Source: Anderseniella sp.
GTDB taxonomy: Bacteria > Pseudomonadota > Alphaproteobacteria > Rhizobiales > Aestuariivirgaceae
Reading direction: 5' to 3'
DNA length: 7,023 nucleotides
Assembly: GCA_013041995.1 (NCBI GenBank)
Contig: JABDRA010000346.1
Coordinates: forward strand, 1 to 7,023
Shown here: positions 1-5,297 of the stretch, one piece after another
Layout of the letters: every line of letters starts with the position of its first letter
Numbering within the stretch: position 1 is the first letter of the stretch
Notes under the pieces: generated by a model
The model's database searches: none
The model's input: the letters and a program-made list of their open reading frames with translations, nothing else
Told to the model about the DNA's origin: nothing
Made by a program: the position numbers and the translations under genes

Positions 1-842
1 CCTCCAAGCGGGTTGTTGATTTCATGCGCCATGCCGGATGCTACCCGCCCAAGACTGGCCAGCCGTTCTTCTTTTGTAAGCCGGTCAACGAGCGCCTCCT
101 TGTCTTTTTCCGCGCTAACAAGACGATTGAAAGCTGCAAAAATGCGTCTCGCCTCCTGTCCTGCTTTCGGAAACTCGTCGTTCGAAATTGGTTGAAGGCC
201 GCCTGAAGCGGAAATCTGCAAGTGGCTTTCCAGGATTTGCAGTGGTCTGACCATGCGCCGCACTACAAAGAAGCCAATTCCGGCGAGCAGCGTGGTCACC
301 AGGGCATTTGTCAGCAGCAGCGCAATTAAGACCTCCCGTCTCTCCTTCAGCAAGGACGAGGCATCAAACACAACATAAACCTTGCCGATTATCTCACCAT
401 TGTGACTGATCGGCCTTATCTGAAATGCCAGCTTTGAACCTATGTCGAGACGCATTTGCGGCCCGTCAAACTCCCTTCGAAACATCTCCCCCATCTGTGC
501 CAGCGTAGGATGCGTTTCAGGCGTGTCCGATGCGAGAATAATGTTGTTAGCGTCGGTAATCACGGTTTCGCGGGGCATTATTGCCGCCATCTGCGGTTTC
601 ATTCGCAAAAGAGCATCATATATTTCCCAGTTGTCCCGTCGCAAAACCGATGGCGAAACCGACGCCGCTACCCCATCAAGATAAGAACTCGCCAGTCCTT
701 CCAGATAGGCTTCCTGATTTTGTGACAGGCGGGTCAGTACGCGCTCTGACAATGCAACGGATACCGTCGCCATAAGAAGCATGACCATAACAGGAACTCG
801 AAACGCCGAAGGGAGCTGCGCGAACTTGCGCAATGGTCTCAT
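1..842 (-). CDS. Membrane sensor histidine kinase, N-terminal part (cut by window edge)
   Basis: The reverse strand is open from an ATG at 842 to the window edge, giving 280 codons; no stop is seen, so the catalytic ATP-binding domain lies outside. Seen: a short basic N-terminus, a first membrane segment at about residues 14-32, a periplasmic domain at about 33-170, a second membrane segment at about 171-194 (VLIALLLTNALVTTLLAGIG), a HAMP-like linker at about 195-250, then the start of a dimerisation/phospho-acceptor domain with the H-box MAHEINNPLGG, where His273 should be phosphorylated. The periplasmic part has a PAS/Cache-like look (TVITDANNIILASD, then IRPISHNGEIIGKVYVVFD). The ATG overlaps the stop of the binding-protein gene upstream (ATGA), and AAAGGG lies 6 nt before it, which fixes the start. 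Inferred role: autophosphorylation in response to the neighbouring periplasmic binding protein, passing phosphate to a regulator that would lie beyond position 1. Kinase identity is secure; the signal is unknown. Confidence 0.9.
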   Translation of the reverse strand, partial: MRPLRKFAQLPSAFRVPVMVMLLMATVSVALSERVLTRLSQNQEAYLEGLASSYLDGVAASVSPSVLRRDNWEIYDALLRMKPQMAAIMPRETVITDANNIILASDTPETHPTLAQMGEMFRREFDGPQMRLDIGSKLAFQIRPISHNGEIIGKVYVVFDASSLLKERREVLIALLLTNALVTTLLAGIGFFVVRRMVRPLQILESHLQISASGGLQPISNDEFPKAGQEARRIFAAFNRLVSAEKDKEALVDRLTKEERLASLGRVASGMAHEINNPLG

Positions 843-1723
843 AACACGCCCTTTAGTGTTTCGATCTTGCGGCCAACAAGATCGAAGAGCGAGGGTTTGG
901 CATCGACAAAACCACTGAGGCGCAAATAAGCGAGCATGGTGCGTCCGTCCTGGGAATCTCCGGATGAAAGCAGAGCTTTTTTCAAGGCCTTGATCTGGGT
1001 TGTCTGAGCAAATCGTTTGCTGGCAGCAATGGGTGGAAAACCAAACCATTCCGATTTGCGAACGATTTTCGTACCGGCAACCAGCTCGGGATCAATTTCG
1101 CGCATCACCTCCCAAACATAACCATCCACGCTACCAGACTGCACCAATCCGGACGCCACCGCGCGAATGACATTGCGATGTGCATAGGTAAACAGTGTCT
1201 TCTCGAAAAATATCTCCGAACTGAACCCGTTCTCATGAAGCAAAGCCATGGTGACGAGATAGCCGGAATTGGAGTCGGGATCGCAAAACGCGTGGATATC
1301 ACCGCGCAAGTCGGACAGCGTGGCTACCTCCCGGTCGGACTTCGCAATGAGGTAGGATTGATAAAGTGGCTTGCCATTCCACTCGGGAACAGCGACCAGT
1401 TCAAGTTCCGCCCGATACTTCACAAATGGGTATCCGCATATCCACGCAGCATCAAGTTGGCCCGAAACGAGCAGCGATATGATTTCCTGATAAGTGCGGC
1501 GCGTTATGAGATCAATCCTGTATCCGGTTGCGTTTTCCAGATATGTGGCGATTGCAGACAGCAACTGAACATCGTCATTCAGGAAAACGGGCGTCAACCC
1601 GAACCGGATGGTTTCAGCTTTCTGTCCCTGGGAGAACACGCTCCCTGAACCAACCAGAAGCGTCGCCAATGACAACAAAATTGCCCGGCGATCCGTACGC
1701 ATCATTCCGCAAAAAGAAGGCAT
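839..1723 (-). CDS. PhnD-family periplasmic substrate-binding protein, probable sensor partner
   Basis: 294 residues. The N-terminus looks like an export signal: basic residues (RTDRR, 9-13), a hydrophobic stretch (AILLSLATLLVGSGSVF), and probable cleavage near residues 31-33. The DRRAILL stretch loosely resembles a twin-arginine motif, so Sec or Tat export is open. The mature part resembles PhnD-type phosphate/phosphonate binding proteins: IRFGLTPVF at 39-47, LVSGQLDAAWICGYPFVKY at 85-103, the ligand-loop motif DPDSNSGYL at 148-156, and EWFGFPPIAAS at 225-235. Cys96 (in CGYPF) and Cys147 (just before the DPDSNSG loop) lie where this family lines its ligand cleft. No ABC permease or ATPase gene is visible nearby; instead the gene overlaps a histidine kinase by 4 bp. 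This favours a sensing role, as for AioX with AioS, over transport. A GGGAG site 6 nt before the ATG at 1723 supports this start over Met7 or Met8. Family call is good; ligand unknown. Confidence 0.88.
   Translation of the reverse strand: MPSFCGMMRTDRRAILLSLATLLVGSGSVFSQGQKAETIRFGLTPVFLNDDVQLLSAIATYLENATGYRIDLITRRTYQEIISLLVSGQLDAAWICGYPFVKYRAELELVAVPEWNGKPLYQSYLIAKSDREVATLSDLRGDIHAFCDPDSNSGYLVTMALLHENGFSSEIFFEKTLFTYAHRNVIRAVASGLVQSGSVDGYVWEVMREIDPELVAGTKIVRKSEWFGFPPIAASKRFAQTTQIKALKKALLSSGDSQDGRTMLAYLRLSGFVDAKPSLFDLVGRKIETLKGVL
849..854 (-). promoter_or_regulatory. Ribosome binding site of the histidine kinase
   Basis: On the minus strand AAAGGG stands 6 nt before the ATG at 842, inside the last codons of the binding-protein gene. 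Together with the ATGA stop/start overlap (839-842) it indicates translational coupling of the two genes. Confidence 0.7.
860..886 (-). repeat. Perfect inverted repeat (10-bp stem, 7-nt loop) before the kinase start
   Basis: The arms TTCGATCTTG (860-869) and CAAGATCGAA (877-886) are exact reverse complements separated by 7 nt. The stem sits in codons for FDLVGRKIE near the end of the binding-protein gene, and its base is 5 nt upstream of the AAAGGG ribosome binding site of the kinase. No run of U follows, so it is not a standard intrinsic terminator. It may stall or protect the transcript, or modulate translation of the kinase; that role is inferred. Confidence 0.65.
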
Positions 1724-1729
1724 CTGTTA

Positions 1730-1734
1730 CTCCC
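1730..1734 (-). promoter_or_regulatory. Ribosome binding site of the binding-protein gene
   Basis: GGGAG on the minus strand lies 6 nt before the ATG at 1723. It decides the start, because the later in-frame ATG codons (Met7, Met8) have poorer sites. Confidence 0.65.
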
Positions 1735-1814
1735 GCTTTCTGCTCAAGTTAGCCCATTAAACCCGCGAGACGAGCAAAATTGTTAACAAAACCGTTCGGA
1801 CAATACTGCTCAGT

Positions 1815-1847
1815 CCGCTGATGACAGTAATCATGCGCCTGCAGCGG
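1815..1847 (-). repeat. Inverted repeat just after the hflX stop
   Basis: CCGCTG (1815-1820) and CAGCGG (1842-1847) are perfect complements, and a short inner pair ATGA/TCAT abuts one arm, leaving a bulge on the other side. The structure begins immediately after the hflX stop codon. With no U run behind it, it is more likely a 3'-end stabilising or Rho-dependent element than an intrinsic terminator. It could also be chance. Confidence 0.35.
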
Positions 1848-1848
1848 C

Positions 1849-3201
1849 TTAGGACGCTGATCCTTGACTTACCCGCTCCCCAAGTCGCTTTTGAGCGGCC
1901 CCTGCCTTCCGGTCGTCAAACCGTGCCGTAATCGTGACCCGCCCGTCCTCATGATCTTGCCGCGACAGGACCTCGGAGTGCTCGTAAATCCACGCCAGGT
2001 CCGCCCCCTCACCTGTTGCCAGTGACACGTCCAGCACCGGATGGTGGTGTGAAAGCCTGTCTTCCAGCATTTCCAGCATTGCCGGAATGCCTTCACCGGT
2101 CAGCGCCGACACCATCAGCACATTGTCTTTTCGCCCGCACTCTTCTTTCAGCGCCTCGACGTGTTCGGTCTCCACCAAATCGATCTTGTTCCATATCTCG
2201 ACAATGGCGGACAGCCGCTCATCGCTAACCCCGAGATCCCGCAGCACTGCAATGACGTCACCCGCCTGCTCTTCTGTCTCGGAATGAGCAATGTCGCGCA
2301 CATGCAGGATAATGTCCGCCTCCAGGACCTCTTCCAGCGTCGCCCGGAATGCAGCAACCAGCATGGTCGGCAGATCGGAAATGAAACCGACCGTGTCTGA
2401 CAGTATGACCTTGCGGCCTCTTGGCAATTCGATCTGGCGCATGGTCGGATCGAGGGTTGCAAACAACAGGTCCTTTGCCATGACGCCGGCATCGGTCAAC
2501 CGGTTGAACAATGTCGACTTGCCGGCATTGGTATACCCGACCAGGGCTACGACAGGATATGGCACCTTTGCCCGCCTCTCGCGGTGCAGCGTTCTGGTGC
2601 GAATGACCTGATCAAGCTGTTTCTTCAGACGGGTGATACGGTCCTGAATAATGCGCCGGTCGGCCTCGAGTTGGCTTTCACCGGGCCCGCCCATGAACCC
2701 GTGCCCGCCACGCTGGCGTTCCAGGTGGGTCCACGACCGCACCAGCCGGCTCTTCTGGTAATCCAGATGGGCCAGTTCAACCTGCAGCGTACCTTCCCGC
2801 GTACTTGCCCGCCGTCCGAAGATTTCGAGGATCAACCCCGTCCGGTCCACGACCTTGACCTTCCAGGCGCGTTCGAGATTGCGTTGCTGACCGGGCGACA
2901 ACTGAACATTGAGAACAGCCAGATCGGCTTCGGAGTCTTCAATCTGGCGGCCAAGCTGCTTGACCTTGCCCGACCCGAAAAACGAAGCCGGGTTCAGACT
3001 GGGCACCGGCACCACGACGGCGTCCGCTATCTCCAGTTCAATAGCCAATGCCAGCCCAACTGCTTCTTCCAGTTTATCACCCGCATCACGCCAGCCGGAC
3101 GCAACCTGCCTGCTCTTGACATCAGGGTGAATAACGAAAGCCCGCGTGACCACGGGTCCTTCAATCTGAAAATCGACGCCACCGCCGTTTTGACTGTTCA
3201 T
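1849..3201 (-). CDS. hflX: HflX, ribosome-associated GTPase
   Basis: 450 residues. HflX is a GTPase that binds the large ribosomal subunit and can split stalled or stress-inactivated ribosomes. Seen: an N-terminal HflX domain with the glycine-rich stretch FFGSGKVKQL (74-83) and GGPGESQLE (171-179), a basic helical linker (about 181-212), then the G domain with G1 GYTNAGKST (222-230), G3 DTVG (269-272), G4 NKID (338-341) and G5 SAL (365-367). A short C-terminal domain follows (about 385-450). All GTP-binding motifs are intact. It follows hfq at 86 bp, the classical hfq-hflX pairing. The ATG at 3201 has only a weak ribosome binding site, and an in-frame TAA lies three codons upstream, so the start cannot be earlier. 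A GTG at codon 18, with AAGGA 3 nt before it, is a possible alternative. Function call is very secure; the first 17 residues are less so. Confidence 0.96.
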   Translation of the reverse strand: MNSQNGGGVDFQIEGPVVTRAFVIHPDVKSRQVASGWRDAGDKLEEAVGLALAIELEIADAVVVPVPSLNPASFFGSGKVKQLGRQIEDSEADLAVLNVQLSPGQQRNLERAWKVKVVDRTGLILEIFGRRASTREGTLQVELAHLDYQKSRLVRSWTHLERQRGGHGFMGGPGESQLEADRRIIQDRITRLKKQLDQVIRTRTLHRERRAKVPYPVVALVGYTNAGKSTLFNRLTDAGVMAKDLLFATLDPTMRQIELPRGRKVILSDTVGFISDLPTMLVAAFRATLEEVLEADIILHVRDIAHSETEEQAGDVIAVLRDLGVSDERLSAIVEIWNKIDLVETEHVEALKEECGRKDNVLMVSALTGEGIPAMLEMLEDRLSHHHPVLDVSLATGEGADLAWIYEHSEVLSRQDHEDGRVTITARFDDRKAGAAQKRLGERVSQGSAS

Positions 3202-3227
3202 CTGCTGGTTTTACTTTGTGCTTTCAG

Positions 3228-3255
3228 CGAAGCCGACACCATCGGCGCCGCTTCG
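3228..3255 (-). repeat. Bulged hairpin in the hfq-hflX junction
   Basis: CGAAG (3228-3232) pairs with CTTCG (3251-3255), and the inner CCGA (3233-3236) pairs with TCGG (3242-3245) around a 5-nt loop, with a 5-nt bulge on one side. It has no following U run, so hfq transcripts can continue into hflX. It may be an mRNA processing or stability element; this is inference. Confidence 0.3.
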
Positions 3256-3287
3256 ATCTTGTGCAATGATTTCGATCAGCCCGGAAA

Positions 3288-3530
3288 CTATTCGCCGTTG
3301 TCGTCGTCATAAAGCGAAATCTGCTGACCTGGCATGATGGTCGATATGGCGTGTTTATACACCAGCTGGGACATCCCGTCACGCCGCAACAGTACACAGA
3401 AGTTATCGAACCACGTAATAACGCCCTGCAGTTTCACACCGTTTACGAGAAACACGGTAACAGACACCTTGTTGCGCCGCACAGTGTTCAGAAAGGTATC
3501 CTGGAGATTCTGTTGTTTTTCTTGCGCCAT
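3288..3530 (-). CDS. hfq: RNA chaperone Hfq
   Basis: 80 residues, the short form usual in Rhizobiales. Hfq forms a hexameric ring that pairs small RNAs with target mRNAs and affects their stability and translation. Seen: NLQDTFLN (8-15), the proximal-face region with Gln10 and Asp11; the basic rim RRNK (18-21); Sm1 core VSVTVFLVNGVKLQGVITWFDNFCVLL; Sm2 signature YKHAISTI (58-65), the proximal uridine-binding motif. Phe27 stands where E. coli Hfq has Tyr25 on the distal face. The C-terminus is a short acidic tail (DDDNGE) in place of the long disordered tail of enterobacterial Hfq. The start at 3530 follows AGAGAG at 6 nt and gives the normal family N-terminus. hfq lies 247 bp after trkA and 86 bp before hflX, so it probably has its own promoter and is co-transcribed with hflX. 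Confidence 0.98.
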   Translation of the reverse strand: MAQEKQQNLQDTFLNTVRRNKVSVTVFLVNGVKLQGVITWFDNFCVLLRRDGMSQLVYKHAISTIMPGQQISLYDDDNGE

Positions 3531-3777
3531 TTTGGACTCTCTTTTTATTTTTTGTGCGCTTTAGCATTCCCGACGGAATTCCATTGACCGGCCCCGGAAC
3601 TTGCCAACCGACATGGTCACTATAAAGACTGCGCCCGGCATGCACCAGCGTCAATTATTCTCCGGTTGGCCGTCGACTCAACGGCCATGCCGACCAACTC
3701 AAAACGCAATTACAACCTGTTGATAATATGACGCTTTTTAATCTCAGGCTGGTCAACTTGATGGAGGGGCATGAATC
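3531..3777 (-). promoter_or_regulatory. hfq upstream region, probable promoter and leader
   Basis: This 247-bp gap between the trkA stop and the hfq start is the longest in the window. It contains AT-rich patches on the minus strand (TATTAT near 3723-3728, TATAGT at 3619-3624) and TTGAC-type hexamers (TTGACC at 3751-3756, TTGACG at 3649-3654), but none is spaced 16-18 bp from a good -10, so no promoter is called precisely. It also contains a 7-bp inverted repeat (3667-3687). No convincing coding frame was seen in it; open frames here are out of phase and lack ribosome binding sites. Confidence 0.4.
3667..3687 (-). repeat. Inverted repeat upstream of hfq
   Basis: TGGCCGT (3667-3673) and ACGGCCA (3681-3687) are perfect complements around a 7-nt loop. 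It lies about 140 bp before the hfq start and 110 bp after the trkA stop. No U run follows on the minus strand. It could be an operator, a leader hairpin or a Rho-dependent trkA 3' element. Confidence 0.4.
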
Positions 3778-5154
3778 CTAGAAGTATTCGATGCTGACAC
3801 GGAACAGGTGCTGGATTTCCTCGATCTTGTCGCGCAGCGCGAACATGACCACCCTGTCATTCGGTCTGATTTCAGTGTCGCCGGTGGGAATTATCACCTG
3901 ATCATCGCGCACGACGGCGCCAATCCTGATGCCTTCCGGCAAATCTGCCTCGCGTAACGGCTTACCGATCATCGGCGATGTTTCCAGCGCCTCGGCCTCA
4001 ACCACCTCTCCGTCACCGCCTTCGACACCATGTACGCCCCTGATGCGTCCACGCCTGACATGCTGCAGCACACTGGAAACCGTAACGGACCGTGGATCGA
4101 TATATGCATCGATGCCAAGAGGCGAAATCAGCGGTCGGGCATCGAGGTTTGATACAAGACAGGCGGTTGAGCGTGCACCATGTTGCTTCGCCAGCATCGC
4201 AGACAGCACATTGACCTTGTCGTCGTTGGTGAGCGCTATATAGGTTTCGGTGCGACCGATTTCAGCTTCCTGCAGCAAATTGGCGTCAAGAGCGCTCCCG
4301 TGCAAAACAACCACGTTGGTCAACAGGTTGGCAACTTCTTCAGCCCGCTTGATGTTCGGTTCGATAATCGTCACCTTGATGGCTGAATCACGTTCCTCAA
4401 GCTTGCGCGCCACGTACATCCCGATCGTACCGCCACCGCCGATAAGCACCCGGTCTGCCGGCCGTTCTTCATGGCCGAACAAGGCAAGCGTGCGGGCCGC
4501 CTGTGTCTGATCAGTAACCACATAGACCCGGTCACCGGGCAGCATCTGATCATCGGACTTGGGGACCAGAAGGGTGCTATCGCGAACAATGCCGCATACC
4601 ACTGCCTTCAGATCGGGAAACAACCCTGTCAACTGGGACAGCGAAGTGTTCACAACCGGGCAGTCCTCTTCGAGCTTTATACCGAGTGTCAGCACCTTCT
4701 CGTCGGCAAAATAGATCGCCTCAAACGCGCCAGGCAAAGCCAGCCTGCGCAACACCATCTCTCCCACGGCAACTTCCGGCGATATGACGACATCGATCGC
4801 AGTGTTTTCGCGGGTAAACAGGCTGGAATATTGCGGTAACAGGTAGGACTGGTCCCTTACACGTGCGACCCGGGTGGGAATATTGAAAAGCGCCTTGGCC
4901 ACTTCACAGGCCATCATGTTGACCTCATCCACAAAGGTCACCGCAATGATCATGTCCGCTTCGCTGGCGCCGGCTTCGTTGAGTACATCGGGATGAGCGC
5001 CATGGCCCACAATGCCGCGTACATCGGTGCTACCGGAGATTGCTTCCACAAGCTCGGCAGAAATGTCGATAACCGTCACGTCATGGTTTTCAATAGCAAG
5101 ACGCTCAGCAATGCCTCTGCCGACCTGTCCGGCACCACAAATGATGATTTTCAT
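3778..5154 (-). CDS. trkA: TrkA, NAD-binding regulatory subunit of Trk potassium uptake
   Basis: 458 residues, the normal length for full TrkA with two tandem RCK units. It is a peripheral cytoplasmic protein that binds NAD(H) or other nucleotides and gates the TrkH/TrkG potassium channel. Seen: the first Rossmann fold with GAGQVG (7-12) and the acidic residue Asp30 closing strand 2; the first RCK-C domain (about 140-225); the second Rossmann fold with GGGGTIG (239-245) and Glu265; the second RCK-C domain (about 370-455), including GIRIGAVVRDDQVIIPTGDTEIRPNDRVV. No trkH channel gene is in the window, so its membrane partner must be elsewhere. It sits 143 bp after ntrX, an order known from alphaproteobacterial ntrYX clusters. 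The start at 5154 gives the expected MKIIICGAGQVG terminus, though the ribosome binding site is weak. Confidence 0.97.
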   Translation of the reverse strand: MKIIICGAGQVGRGIAERLAIENHDVTVIDISAELVEAISGSTDVRGIVGHGAHPDVLNEAGASEADMIIAVTFVDEVNMMACEVAKALFNIPTRVARVRDQSYLLPQYSSLFTRENTAIDVVISPEVAVGEMVLRRLALPGAFEAIYFADEKVLTLGIKLEEDCPVVNTSLSQLTGLFPDLKAVVCGIVRDSTLLVPKSDDQMLPGDRVYVVTDQTQAARTLALFGHEERPADRVLIGGGGTIGMYVARKLEERDSAIKVTIIEPNIKRAEEVANLLTNVVVLHGSALDANLLQEAEIGRTETYIALTNDDKVNVLSAMLAKQHGARSTACLVSNLDARPLISPLGIDAYIDPRSVTVSSVLQHVRRGRIRGVHGVEGGDGEVVEAEALETSPMIGKPLREADLPEGIRIGAVVRDDQVIIPTGDTEIRPNDRVVMFALRDKIEEIQHLFRVSIEYF

Positions 5155-5297
5155 TCAGACACTCGAATCGCTCTGCTGCAGGAAATGTAAACCTGTTTCA
5201 CGAGACATTGGGCCAACACGCCCACAAAGACAAGTCAGCCACCGAACAACGGCAAGTTCACCAGGGCAAGCTCAGGCAATGACCCGCATTACCGTGT
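5155..5297. other. ntrX-trkA intergenic gap with a short direct repeat
   Basis: This 143-bp gap has no coding frame I would accept and no intrinsic terminator. It contains two 10-mers differing at one base, GGCAAGTTCA (5251-5260) and GGCAAGCTCA (5265-5274), 14 bp apart start to start. Their meaning is unknown; they could be a tandem binding site or chance. Confidence 0.3.

Larger units (their letters stand above)
1724..1848 (-). promoter_or_regulatory. Intergenic region between hflX and the sensory cassette, probable promoter region
   Basis: This 125-bp gap separates hflX from the binding-protein gene and is AT-rich in its middle. It holds a 10-bp palindrome, TTGTTAACAA (1780-1789), a possible regulator site. 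A weak promoter-like pair is visible on the minus strand (TTAACA, then TTTAAT after 19 bp), but the spacing is poor. No intrinsic terminator with a U run was found, so some readthrough from hflX is possible. That the cassette has its own promoter is inferred from gap length and composition. Confidence 0.4.

Noticed and set aside
1178..1648. 156-codon open frame on the plus strand
   Set aside because: Antisense to the binding-protein gene; no recognisable motifs and no good ribosome binding site.
839..1723. Naming the binding protein aioX or phnD
   Set aside because: Only family-level motifs are visible; no arsenite oxidase, phosphonate or ABC transporter genes are in the window to support a specific name.
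1741..1760. Sigma54-like GG-N10-GC pattern before the binding-protein gene
   Set aside because: The -12 element has two mismatches to TTGC, and the implied transcription start would fall inside the ribosome binding site.
1780..1860. Possible intrinsic terminator after hflX
   Set aside because: Inverted repeats are present but no U run follows either on the minus strand.
2584..3312. 242-codon open frame on the plus strand across hflX and the hfq-hflX junction
   Set aside because: It is antisense to the intact, well-motifed hflX, shows no family resemblance and is explained by the high GC of hflX.
3403..3654. 83-codon minus-strand frame overlapping the start of hfq
   Set aside because: Out of frame with hfq, overlaps its first third, and the sequence has no family resemblance.
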